From contig CM034538.1 of the NCBI GenBank assembly GCA_020002185.1, positions 68,522,183-68,586,182 of the forward strand: 64,000 nt of DNA. The letters run 5' to 3'. Below the pieces are notes generated by a model that was not told the DNA's origin, ran no database searches, and worked only from the letters and a program-made list of their open reading frames with translations. A program made the position numbers and the translations under genes. This document shows positions 44,531 through 55,024 of the stretch, one piece after another (positions within the stretch are counted from its first letter, which is position 1; each line of letters starts with the position of its first letter). The stretch is from Paraescarpia echinospica. Lineage: Eukaryota; Annelida; Polychaeta; Sabellida; Siboglinidae.

Positions 44531-45112
44531 GCTGTATGGCAATGCCTGGTTGTCCTCCATTCCCCGTGATCCCTTCTATTTCTGTCCATACAGCTGCTGT
44601 ATGGCAATGCCTGGTTGTCCTCCATTCCCCTTGATCCCTTCTATTTCTGTCCATACAGCTGCTGTATGGCAATGCCCGGTTGTCCTCCATTCCCCTTGAT
44701 CCCTTCTATTTCTGTCCATGCAGCTGCTGTATGGCAATGCCCGGTTGTCCTCCACTCCCCTTGATCCCTTCTATTTCTGTCCATACAGCTGCTGTATGGC
44801 AATGCCCGGTTGTCCTCCATTCCCCTTGATCCCTTCTATTTCTGTCCATACAGCTGCTGTATGGCAATGCCTGGTTGTCCTCCATTCCCTTGATCCCTTC
44901 TTTTTCTGTCCATACAGCTGCTGTATGGCAATGCCTGGTTGTCCTCCATTCCCCTTGATCCCTTCTATTTCTGTCCATACAGCTGCTGTATGGCAATGTC
45001 CAGTTGTCCTCCATTCCCCTTGATCCATTCTATTTCTGTCCATACAGCTGCTGTATGGCAATGCCTGGTTGTCCTCCATTCCCCTTGATCCCTTCTAATT
45101 CTGTCCATACAG
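44518..45112. repeat. 65-bp minisatellite, ~9.5 copies
   Basis: Each unit has TGTCCATACAGCTGCTGTAT, GGCAATGCCTGGTTGTCCTC and CATTCCCCTTGATCCCTTCT, with starts near 44518, 44583 and so on to 45101, where the last copy is truncated. ATACAGC-T-GCTGTAT is a perfect small inverted repeat within each unit. The first unit overlaps the edge of the RTE reading. Open frames in several phases are artefacts of the repeat. Confidence 0.92.
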
Positions 45113-45116
45113 CTCA

Positions 45117-45547
45117 GAGTCTCACATACAAATGTTCATCTCTGTCTGCAGTTTGTAAGGCTACAATACAAATGTTCATCTTTATCTACAGTTTGTATGA
45201 CTCACATACAAATATTCATATCTATCTACAGTTTGTATGACTCACATGCAAATGTTAATATCTATCTACGATTTGTATGACTCACATACAAATGTTTATC
45301 TCTGTCTACAGTTTGTATGACTGAGATACAAATGTTTATCTCTGTCGACAGTTTGTATGGCGCAGATACAAATGTTCATCTCTATTTACAGTTTGTGACT
45401 CACATACAAATGTTCATCTCTATTTACAGTTTGTATACCTGAGATACAGATGTTCATCTGTGTCTACAGTTTGTATGACTCGTATACAAATGTTCTTCTC
45501 TGGCTACAGTTTGTATGGTGCAGATAGAAATTTTCTTTTTTCCCCAG
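45117..45547 (+). repeat. 40-bp minisatellite, ~10 copies, ending at the TBC-exon acceptor
   Basis: Units read GACTCACATACAAATGTTCA then TCTCTGTCTACAG then TTTGTAT. Each contains a pyrimidine stretch ending in ACAG. The last unit continues GCAGATAGAAATTTTC then TTTTTTCCCCAG, directly before the TBC exon at 45548. In alignment, the pyrimidine-AG part of the units lines up with the true acceptor, so the array appears to be amplified 3' splice-site DNA. Confidence 0.85.
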
Positions 45548-45662
45548 GAAAGTCTAGGGGTGTGTGCCCTTATGTTCATCCCGTCCTGGTTCATCAGTCT
45601 CTACAGAGGTCTTCCCTGCTGGGACTCTGTCCTCGCTGTCTGGGACCTGCTCATCCTGCAGG
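45548..45662 (+). CDS. Isolated exon of a TBC-domain (Rab GTPase-activating) protein
   Basis: The exon begins after TTTTTTCCCCAG and ends at CTGCAGG before GTGGGT; an alternative donor is at 45677 (CCTCAG|GTTAGA). The frame reads ESLGVCALMFIPSWFISLYR then GLPCWDSVLAVWDLLILQG. The W-F...LP...VLxVWDxxxxxG spacing is the signature of the last conserved block of the TBC domain, which stimulates GTP hydrolysis by Rab proteins on membranes. The catalytic Arg and Gln fingers lie in earlier exons that I could not find in the window. The reading is uninterrupted, so it may be a live exon of a gene with large introns or an orphan copy. The family member cannot be named. Confidence 0.6.
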
Positions 45663-45676
45663 GTGGGTCACCTCAG

Positions 45677-46203
45677 GTTAGACATACATGTGTGCACATG
45701 CATGCTTGCACACACATGCACGCACACACACACTCATTCATTGGCGCTTTCTCTTTACTCAAACAAGAAATACACCAGACATTCTACTCCTATTATTTGT
45801 GTGCACATTTTGCTGTTTCATAACTATATTTTGTGTTGATCAATATACAAGTGAGGTTGTCTGTTCACCATCCATTCCAAAGGATCTATACACCAGCATA
45901 CACAACAGCAAGACACAATGTCGTTGCCATATCAGTTAAGTGTTTCTCACTGGAGTATTTTCCAATTCACCCGGATATTTAGCGTATGTGTTGCAAATGC
46001 TGATAATGCATTCTGTATAAATCTCTAGTAATTTGTTGAGTACCTATGATGTATACCTCTGTTCATCCTACATCCTGCATTAGCTGCTGGGGTCAGGATT
46101 CAATAATGATGTGCTTACATAGCAGGTAACAAGACGATGTTTTCTCGTTGCTTTGGCCATTATGTCTCTCATTGAGTCCGACTTACTCCAATCTGACAAG
46201 AAA
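45677..46203. other. Spacer with CA-rich stretch
   Basis: Contains a short CA/CG repeat (about 45690-45735). No further TBC exon recognised. Confidence 0.4.
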
Positions 46204-48940
46204 CAGGGCTGTAATGGCATCTGCCACCCTGCTGCCTAGAGGTAGGCAAAGTTAGAAATTAACAGGGCTGTAATGGCATCTGCCACCCTGCTGCCTAGAG
46301 GGAAGCAAAATTAGAAAGTAACAGGGCTGTAATGGCATCTGCCACCCTGCTGCCTAGAGGTAGGCAAAGTTAGAAATTAACAGGGCTGTAATGGGATCTG
46401 CCACCCTGCTGCCTAGAGGTAGGCAAAGTTAGAAATTAACAGGGCTGTAATAGCATCTGCCACCCTGCTGCCTAGAGGTAGGCAAAGTTAGAAATTAACA
46501 GGGCTGTAATGGCACCTGCCACACTGCTGCCTAGAAGTAGGCAAAGTGAGAAAGTAACAGGGCTGTAATGGCATCTGCCACCCTGCTGCCTAGAGGTAGG
46601 CAAAGTGAAAAAGTAACAGGGCTGTAATGGCATCTGCAACCCTGTTGCCTAGAGGTAGACAAAGTGAAAAAGTAATAGGGCTGTAATGGCGTCTGCCACC
46701 CTGCTGCCTAGACATAGGCAAAGTGAGAAAGTAACAGGGCTGTAATGGTATCTACCACCCTGCTGCCTAGAGGTAGGCAAAGTGAAAAAGTAATAGGGCT
46801 GTAATGGTATCTGCCACCCTGGTGCCTAGTGGTAGGCAAAGTGAGAAAGTAATAGGGCTGTACTGGCATATGCCACCCTGCTGGCTTGAGGTAGGCAAAG
46901 TAAGAAAGTAACAGGGCTGTAATGGCATCTGCCACCCTGCTGCCTAGAGGTAGGCAAAGTAAGAAAGTAACAGGGCTGTAATGGCATCTGCCACCCTGCT
47001 GGCTTGAGGTAGACAAAGTAAGAAAGTAACAGGGCTGTACTGGCATATGCCACCCTGCTGGCTTGAGGTAGGCAAAGTAAGAAAGTAACAGGGCTGTAAT
47101 GGTATCTGCCACCCTGCTGCCTAGAGGTAGGCAAAGTGAGAAAGTAACAGGGCTGTAATGGCATCTGCCACCCTGCTGGCTTGAGGTAGGCAAAGTAAGA
47201 AAGTAACAAGGGTGCACTGGCATCTGCCACCCTGCTGCCTAGAGGTAGGCAAAGTGAGAAAGTAACAGGGCTGTAATGGCATCTGCCACCCTGCTGGCTT
47301 GAGGTAGGCAAAGTAACAAAGTAACAAGGGTGTAATGGCATCTGCCACCCTGCTGCATAGAGGTAGGCAAAGTGAGAAAGTAACAGGGCTGTAATGGCAT
47401 CTGCCACCCTGCTGCCTAGTGGTAGGCAAAGTGAGAAAGTAACAGGGCTGTAATGGCATCTGCCACCCTGCTGCCTAGAGGTAGGCAAAGTGAGAAAGTA
47501 ACAGGGCTGTAATGGCATCTGCCACCCTGCTGCATAGAGGTAGACAAAGTGAGAAGCTGTAATGGCATCTGCCACCCTGCTGTATAGAGCTAGGCAAAGT
47601 GAGAAAGTAACAGGGCTGTAATGGCATCTGCCACCCTGCTGCATAGAGGTAGACAACGTGAGAAGCTGTAATGGCATCTGCCACCCTGGTGTATAGAGCT
47701 AGGCAAAGTTAGAAAGTAACAGGGCTGTAATGGCATCTGCCACCCTGCTGCATAGAGGTAGACAACGTGAGAAGCTGTAATGGCATCTGCCACCCTGCTG
47801 CATAGAGGTAGACAACGTGAGAAGCTGTAATGGCATCTGCCACCCTGCTGTATAGAGCTAGGCAAAGTGAGAAAGTAACAGGGCTGTAATGGCATCTGCC
47901 ACCCTGCTGGCTTGAGGTAGGCAAAGTAACAAAGTAACAAGGGTGTAATGGCATCTGCCACCCTGCTGCATAGAGGTAGGCAAAGTGAGAAAGTAACAAA
48001 GCTGTAATGGCATCTGCCACCCTGCTGCCTAGAGAAAGGCAAAGTGAGAAAGTAACAGGGCTGTAATAGCATCTGCCACCCTGCTGCATAGAGGTAGACA
48101 AAGTGAGAAGCTGTAATGGCATCTGCCACCCTGCTGCATAGAGCTAGGCAAAGTGAGAAAGTAACAGGGTTGTAATGGCATCTGCCACCCTGCTGCATAG
48201 AGGTAGGCAAAGTGAGAAAGTAACAGGGCTGTAATGGCATATGCCACCCTGCTGCCTAGTGGTAGGCAAAGTGAGAAAGTAACAGGGCTGTAATGGCATC
48301 TGCCACCCTGCAGCCTAGAAGTAGGCAAAGTGAGAAAGTAACAGGGCTGTAATGGCATCTGCCACCCTGCTGCATAGAGGTAGACAAAGTGAGAAGCTGT
48401 AATGGCATCTGCCACCCTGCTGTATAGAGCTAGGCAAAGTGAGAAAGTAACAGGGCTGTAATGGCATCTGCCACCCTGCTGGCTTGAGGTAGGCAAAGTA
48501 ACAAAGTAACAAGGGTGTAATGGCATCTGCCACCCTGCTAATTAGAGGTAGGCAAAGTGAGAAAATAACAGGGCTGTAATGGCATCTGCCACCCTGCTGC
48601 CTAGTGGTAGGCAAAGTGAGAAAGTAACAGGGCTGTAATGGCATCTGCCACCCTGATGCCTAGAGGTAAGCAAAGTGAGAAAGTAACAAGGCTGTAATGG
48701 CATCTGCCACCCTGCTGCATAGAGGTAGGCAAAGTGAGAAAGTAACAGGGCTGTAATGGCATCTGCCACCCTGCTGGCTTGAGGTAGGCAAAGTAAGAAA
48801 GTAACAGGGCTGTAATGGCATCTGCCACCCTGCTGCCTAGAGGTAGGCAAAGTAAGAAAGTAACAGGGCTGTAATGGCATCTGCCACCCTGCTGTATAGA
48901 GGTAGGCAAAGTGAGAAAGTAGCAGGGCATCTGCCACCCT
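46204..48940. repeat. 59-bp minisatellite, ~46 copies
   Basis: The unit contains CAGGGCTGTAATGGCATCTG, CCACCCTGCTGCCTAGAGGT and AGGCAAAGTGAGAAAGTAA. Variant types (GCCTAGAGG, GGCTTGAGG, GCATAGAGG, GTATAGAGC) recur in ordered groups, and a shorter ~46-bp type lacking AAGTAACAGGG is interspersed. This indicates higher-order expansion of multi-unit blocks. The unit lacks stops in all three minus-strand frames, which explains long open frames on that strand. Each unit also has a TAGAG|GTAGGC donor-like string. Confidence 0.95.
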
Positions 48941-48944
48941 GTTC

Positions 48945-49100
48945 AGACCATGATAGTTTACAGTCCAAATAGATGCCCAGATATTTGATTGTATGAACCA
49001 GTTCAATTTTGCACTGCAACAAAAATGGCATAACTGAGCGATCCACATGTCTACCGAATATTGTGTAGCAAGTTTTACTTGTTAGATGTAGTCCACAAAA
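48945..49100 (-). mobile_element. LINE fragment, ~50 codons of RT C-terminus
   Basis: Minus-strand reading TSKTCYTIFGRH and CKIELVHTIKYLGIYLDCKL then SWSE is a typical RT thumb segment (xxKYLGIxxDxxLxW). It is joined directly to the edge of the 59-bp array. Confidence 0.65.
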
Positions 49101-49182
49101 CATGGCCCATATGAGATGTAGTCCACAAGATGTGGCCCATATGAGATGTAGTCCTCGAGATGTGGCCTGTATGAGAAGTAGT
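49086..49182. repeat. ~30-bp tandem repeat, 3 copies
   Basis: GATGTAGTCCACAAGATGTG then GCCCATATGA is repeated three times with changes. The first copy overlaps the edge of the LINE fragment. Confidence 0.75.
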
Positions 49183-49945
49183 CATTTTGCCTATTTTTTC
49201 AAAATCTCTTCAGTAACTTTTTCTCTAATTTTGCAGACATTACATGTGGTAGTGCCACTATATACTAGAAATCTGTATTTGATTGAATCATTCTAAGGGT
49301 ACCTCAGAGGCCTCAAAAATGCTAAATTTTCACACTATCTAGTGATGTGGTTTTGAGAAGGACCCTTGAGACCATCCCCTAACAGTAGATTTTGTGTATT
49401 GTGCCAGAAACAGCCCTGGCAACTAAACCTCGTCCCTGTAACATCTGTCACATGCGGAGTCTGTTTCTTGCATGGATATCTATTTTATGCAGTTGTTTTA
49501 TATGGAGGTTGTCTTTTCTGTTATGTAATTATAAGCAGGATGTTTGTTAAATTAGTTATTTTTATGCCACACAAAAGTAACTTCCGGTTTCTCATCAATG
49601 CATGTATTTAAATGCCATAACTATACTGCTTCGCTACAACATCTGTCACATGCGGAGTCTGTGTCTTGCAGTTTCTCATCGATGCATGTATTTAAAAATA
49701 GGTGCCATAACATTTTATTTTCTATTATAATTATTCCTCTAAATGCAAGACATGGTGCAATAAGTGAACATTAAACATGTCAACATTTTACTTCCATCAT
49801 AGCCCTTAACCTTTATTTATGTTATTATATAAATAAACATAATTTGTGTTTTTTATATATAAAGTACAGTATATGTCCAATCCTGTTAGCGGACATAAGA
49901 AACTTCTCTGATAAAAGAACAACGATAGTAAATGCAGGTTAATTA
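49183..49945. other. Spacer with a dispersed duplication
   Basis: Two blocks occur twice in this spacer: ACATCTGTCACATGCGGAGT (about 49441 and 49640) and GTTTCTCATCrATGCATGTA then TTTAAA (about 49587 and 49671). The second occurrences lie adjacent to each other. No gene recognised. Confidence 0.5.
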
Positions 49946-50784
49946 CAGACACAAGTAGACTTGAAGTACAAGTAAAAAGTAAACAAATGTACTTGAAGTA
50001 AATGCAAAAGTACTTTTCTACCAAAAAATTGACATGGTCACCCACTGCAAACAAACAAGTAAGTTCAGTAGTGTGCAAAACAAACACTGTATTGACCAGG
50101 ACAGGATCCTCAGCAGGATACAGTGACAGGCTGGCTCCTCAAACAAACACCCTGTTGAGCTTGAGCATCAGCTGGTTCTCAAATTCTATATCGCCTGTGC
50201 AGGCTCGCAGGGGCTTAAAAATAAGCCCTGTAGCACTAAACAACCTCTCACAGGCTGCACTCGCTGGCAGAGGAGTGTTCAACTCAATGAAAAGGTCTCT
50301 CAAGCTTGGCCACATGGCATGGGACGACAGCTCGACACACGGGGCAATAATCTCAAAAATACTGGATAAGTATGGCCATGGATGTTCCAAATGATCTTTT
50401 TCTGCTGATCGTTCCATGATAAATCTTTGAACGCGAATGACATCATATAATCTTGGTAATGTTCACGCCACCCGGTGATCATGCCTGATAATGGCAATGA
50501 TAGGCCAATCAGAAAAGACTACCAGTTGTTGCTCTGGCTGATATCTATTTATAGATATGTGCTACCCAGTTCTGGGTTTCAGGGTTCGTTACTAATATTT
50601 GTGGAGCTCCAAATTTGTAATGCATAAATATGGATACTTCGTTATATTTATGAAAAGTACACACATTTGTACTTTGTTACAAGTAAAAGTACTCCTAAAA
50701 ATGTACTTTGTTACTCATGAAAAGTAAACTTTTCTACTCAAGTACAGTAATGAAGTACTTATACGTCGTTACGTCCCAGCTCTG
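49946..50784 (-). mobile_element. hAT DNA transposon, internally deleted
   Basis: The right edge reads (minus strand) CAGAGCTGGGACGTAACG followed by ACTGTACTTGAGTAGAAAAG, a typical hAT terminus. The left side (about 49946-50020) has related TACTTGAAGTACAAGTAAAA motifs. Only the C-terminal piece of the transposase remains. I could not find an 8-bp target duplication, so the left boundary is approximate. Confidence 0.7.
50139..50417 (-). pseudogene. hAT transposase C-terminal dimerisation region
   Basis: The 92-codon minus frame contains LPASAACERLFSATGLIFKP, LRACTGDIEFENQLMLKLN, the hallmark of the hAT C-terminal dimerisation domain. The N-terminal zinc finger and the catalytic RNase H-like domain are missing. 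Confidence 0.85.
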
Positions 50785-50892
50785 GGTGCGTGTACAATAA
50801 ATCATGCTTTGTGCAATACCTAATGTCAGCACATTAAAATGTTTTAACTTACAACCAACTGGCGACAGTTATAGGCAAAGCAATGCTGTTAC

Positions 50893-50994
50893 TTTTGCAC
50901 ATCTTGCTTTTGTCCTTGATGTAGTTTGATTGACAGATGTCACACATGATGACGCCTCCCGACTGTGAACACTTGTCGCAGTTGGCCGGGCAAA
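50893..50994 (-). CDS. Isolated cysteine-rich exon (furin-like or growth-factor-receptor repeat)
   Basis: On the minus strand, TTTATCTGCCCAG precedes and GTAACA follows a 102-bp exon. It reads CPANCDKCSQSGGVIMCDIC and then QSNYIKDKSKMCK. The CxxxCxxC...CxxC...C spacing is that of furin-like cysteine repeats in secreted or membrane receptors. The exon is phase 1 at both ends, as usual for extracellular modules. It lies in a 235-bp island between the hAT remnant and a LINE, with no partner exon seen. It may be a live exon in a transposon-filled intron or an orphan. Confidence 0.4.
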
Positions 50995-51018
50995 CTGGGC
51001 AGATAAAGCATTACCATA

Positions 51019-51807
51019 TGATTATTACAACTTCGTTTAATATCAGTGATTTGCAAATATTTAGAAAGACTAATTAAAGATCACACGGTGGATTTTCTAA
51101 TTAAGCATAACTTGATAAAGCCATCTCAACATGGGTTTCTAAAAGCTAGGTCATGTTTAACAAACATGTTATGTTTTTTGGAAGATATCACTAAGCAGGT
51201 AGACGAGGGACCACTAATAGATATTATCTACTTAGATTTTCAAAAAGCTTTCAACAAAGTGCCACATCAAAGATTACTGCTTAAACTAAAGGCCCCTGGC
51301 ATAGGAAATTGTATAATCAACTGGATAGAAAAATGGCTGATTGATAGAAAACAATGGGTAGTAGTTGATGGGGAGGCTTCAAACTGGAAATCAGTTTCAA
51401 TGAATGTGGTGCAACAAGGATCAGTACTGGGACCTATATTATTCTTAATATATATCAATGATTTGGATGATATAACAAGCAAGGTGTTGAAATTTGCGGA
51501 TGATACAAAAGTGTTTAGAAGGATTAAAAATGATGGAGATAGACAGCATTTACAAGATGATCTTGACAGGTAGAAATGTAAATGCCTCCACACAGGACAT
51601 GGGAACAAAGATGTACAATATACAATGGGGAGTCCTGTACTAAGTACTACTGTAAAAGAAAAGGATTTAGGGTTAATCATTAGTGCTGATTTGAAGGTTT
51701 CAGAGCCGTGTGGAATTGCAGCTTCAAAGGGAAATCAAATCATTGGATTAATTAGGCAAAATTTAGTGTATAAGGAAGAACTAATAATACTGCTGTACTT
51801 TAATTAA
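51019..51807 (+). mobile_element. CR1-type LINE fragment, related to the copy at 28.9-32.5 kb
   Basis: The frame 51046-51573 reads HNLIKPSQHGFLKARSCLTN, YLDFQKAFNKVPHQRLLLKL, QQGSVLGPILFLIYINDLDD and KVLKFADDTKVFRRI, nearly the same as the minus-strand CR1-type copy. A small in-frame gap removes the segment after QDDLD. The reading then resumes with KCKCLHTGHG and KDLGLIISADLKVSEPCGIA until about 51800. Both ends are truncated. PQGS is changed to QQGS in the B box, so this copy is defective. Confidence 0.85.
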
Positions 51808-51845
51808 CACTGTCTGTACTTGTTTCGTTTTTGTATATATATATT

Positions 51846-53481
51846 CAGCGTTCGAAATAGCACTTGTCCGTTTGTCCGGGACAAGTGATTTTTGGCCCGG
51901 ACAAGTACAATTACTCTACATGGTTATCCGGTGGACAAGTGAAACTTTATATTAAATAGTGACGCGTGCAACATTGCAAACTTTTTATTTGAGGAAATTC
52001 AAACGTAAATGAAGTTCGCCAGCAATCGCGTGCGTTCCAACTTTGTTAGTGTGTCGGCGTCTTGTCGTTCTGCCGCCAGTGTGTTTTACGTCAGTGTTTG
52101 ACCGAGTTTAGTGCCTGCGTTAACAGGGTCATCCGCTAAGCGCACCGATCTAGCTCTGTCATACGCGTAGGACAGACTCCGCATCAGCCAACGTTGATCG
52201 AGGCTGTATTTCACACAATAGTAAATCGTTAAGTTTGGCCGACGTACAACTTGCTTCCACTCACGGATCATATTTGATGAACTTTGGAAATAGTTTTATA
52301 TCGCTAGTTTTACATAGTTTGTATTGCTACCTGTTATTTGAATAATATATAGTTTTAACCATTATTACGCCTAACCCACGCAAACTCGGCAGTCTTCCAA
52401 GACCAAGTCATCGAACGTTAGCCGACCCAGATCGGTGACAATTTTCAAAACTTGTAAATGGCTCTCCGGTAAATCTATGGTGCTGGTTGATAAACGGAAT
52501 ATTAATGAAATTTCAGAAGTGTTGTATCTATATAACATTTATTTTAATCATAAATTGCGAGTTTTCGAAACCGAATTATGCAAGACGCGCGGCCGGGGAC
52601 GGGGCGCCAACCGCCGTTGACATGTCGGCTTCGGCCAACTACGGCGGTCTGCGCACGCCAGCAACGTTACGACGTAACTAAATCTATAAATTATTTTCCG
52701 CCTGGTAAATGTAATTCAGGCATCGTTAAAACTGTTTTATCATCATTGAAATGGTAATATAACGTTTAGGAAAAAATTTGCGTTTGTTTGCTGATGATCA
52801 ATTGAATATTATCTTCGTTTGTAAAATACAGAACTTTGTTAATATTGAAGTTCATAGAGGTTTAACAAAATAAATCAGATTATATAGTTTATTATGAATT
52901 TTGTGACAACAATTCCTGGCTTTGCATTGATCGTGTTCCTGGTTGAGTGGCATCATCAATGACAAACGGATGCCAACATTTTACAGCACTGTTATATATA
53001 TATATATATATATATACATATATATACCATATTAAACATAAATAGTTTTTGCAACATTATAAAACAAATAGCAAGGAAAACAATTGTCTCATTCCTATCA
53101 TCGTAATACTTATTTGTTATTAATAAAAGCGTTCATATCAGCATCACTAAAATATTCGTATACATCATGTAACGTGTCTACTTTTAATATTAGTGATGAA
53201 TAATAATGGACCGGAAAATAGTTGAAAATATAATTTAGCAATTTCAAAATTTGAAGATTAAATCAAATTGTGTCTTTGATCACAAGTCACTCAGACGTAC
53301 ATGCAACGAAACAGCAGGAACTTTGTGTTGTTATCATAAAAATAAGACATTATACGTTTTTTCCTAAGCTTCGATTCCCCTTCACAACCACTCGGACAAG
53401 TTAAAATGTTGGCGGACAAGTAGATTTCAAAACTTACTTGTCCGGCGGACAAGTACATATTCTGGCTTATTTCTATCGCTG
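51846..53481. mobile_element. Non-autonomous hAT-like DNA transposon, 1636 bp, with 8-bp target duplication
   Basis: The left edge starts CAGCGTTCGAAATAG and the right edge, read on the minus strand, starts CAGCGATAGAAATAA. TATATATT lies immediately outside both (51838-51845 and 53482-53489), the 8-bp duplication expected of hAT elements. Near both ends a CTTGTCCG/CGGACAAG motif occurs several times in both orientations (for example 51866, 51889, 53393, 53414, 53437), likely subterminal binding sites. There is no transposase-like frame. The internal part contains a CpG-rich segment (about 52000-52680), an inverted ACCGCCGT...ACGGCGGT, and a TA microsatellite near 52993-53030. Confidence 0.82.
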
Positions 53482-53719
53482 TATATATTACATAATGAAA
53501 CCGCTGAGTAACGCAGGAAATTCTCTGGAAAACCCACTGCATTTATTATGAAGGTTTGTATGCAGCTGCCTGTGTGACCAAGTGGACAAAGCACCAAAAC
53601 ATACATTTTTGGTCGCAGACTTGCATCCCATACGATGTTATTTTTTGCATTTTCATTTGTGGGCCTGTAATTTTTATTTTTAATATTGAAGAATATTTAT
53701 ATTATTTATACTTGTACCT

Positions 53720-54605
53720 TTATTAATTGTGCCTCATCTTAGAGCTATAGCCATAGGAGGCAGGACAATTACCAACCTACGTTTTGCAGACGATATTGAT
53801 GGACTGGCGGTGAAGAACAAGAACTCACCATCTTTGTGGAGTGCCTTGATGAAATATCTGCAGCATATGGCATAGAGATCAGTGCCGTGAAAACCAAGCT
53901 GATGATCTACAACCCAAATGGCATTAAGACAGAAATCAAAGCAAATGGCCAAAAGGTTGAAACAGTATTCGGATTCAAATACCTGGGTGCAATTATCACA
54001 GATGAGGGGTCCAAACCTGAAGTGCTATACTGGATTGCATAGACAACAGCAGCACTGACTAGACTAAAATTCATCTGGAATGACAGCAACATCTCACTCA
54101 GCTCCAAAATCAGACTGATGCGCTTCCTTGTGATGTCGGCATTCCTTTACGCTTGCGAGACATGGACCATTACAGCAGACCTGCAAAGAAGAATCCAGGC
54201 CATGGAGATGAGATGCTACCGCAAAATTCTGCACATACATCTCATACAAGAACTATATCACCAACGAAGAAGTCCACAACAAAATTAAACAAGCCATTGG
54301 ACCCGTTGGAGACCTCCTGACGACAGTCAAGAAAACAAAAGCTAAAGTGGTATGGTCATGTTACTAGATCAACCGGCCTTACAAAACCATCCTGCAAGGC
54401 ACTGTGCCAGGCAGAAGAGAGGGAGACAGAGGAAGAGGTGGGAAGATAACATCCAGGAGTGGACTGGCTTGACCTTCGGCACCTCCCAAAGGGTGGCAGA
54501 ATATCAAAAAAGATGGCATGAGCTGTTAAGTCATCAGTGGTGCCCCAACGACCGCCTAGCTATGGGACAAAGAACAAGTTGCAAGGAAAAAATGTGGATT
54601 TAAGA
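53720..54605 (+). mobile_element. LINE fragment, RT C-terminal half
   Basis: Plus-strand reading RTITNLRFADDIDGLAVKN holds a catalytic FADD. Then follow EISAAYGIEISAVKTKLMIY, VFGFKYLGAIITDEGSKPEV, LMRFLVMSAFLYACETWT, AMEMRCYRKIL and RGRQRKRWEDNIQEWTGL to a stop at 54603. The pieces lie in different frames with several stops. The family differs from the L2/CR1-type copies. Confidence 0.8.
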
Positions 54606-55024
54606 CACGCCATGTTTGCCATTTTTAGTCATTTTAATGTATATATACATTATACTATCTCACAAAATATGCTTGCCATATATGCCAAACTTGAATGGTC
54701 TAGGTAGATAATCACAAGGGCTACTCAAAACAAAACGTTTAGCAAAACTACCGACAATACAGAAGACGTTATGTCACGAGGATCGAATGTTTGTCATTGT
54801 ACACTTTTTCTCGTTTTTACTCGTGAACATTGGCGGCTAATAAGTATGCTGCCACCTAGGGGGAATTCGTACACGCTTTTTACACTCGCTCTTCACCAAC
54901 AGAGGGCGTTGCAGGCAACAGATCCATCTACCCCTCTGCGTTTTTGGGAGTAAAAATGTGGGCATGTAGCGCGTCATTACATACATAATTTTATGCAGGA
55001 CTAACCAGATTGTTTCTACGTACA
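54606..55024 (+). promoter_or_regulatory. Upstream region of the KCTD3/SHKBP1-like gene
   Basis: About 420 bp between the LINE remnant and the BTB gene start must contain at least the proximal promoter or 5' UTR. No TATA box is obvious close to the start. A CCAACAGAGGGCG string at about 54896 resembles the core of a CTCF site with one mismatch. This is suggestive only. Confidence 0.3.

Noticed and set aside
46204..48940. CRISPR-like appearance of regular repeats
   Set aside because: The units are directly tandem without unique spacers, and the context is eukaryotic.
46708..49048. Several long minus-strand open frames (up to 283 codons)
   Set aside because: They are translations of the 59-bp array in different frames. 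The unit simply lacks stops on that strand, and the variation between units shows no codon pattern.
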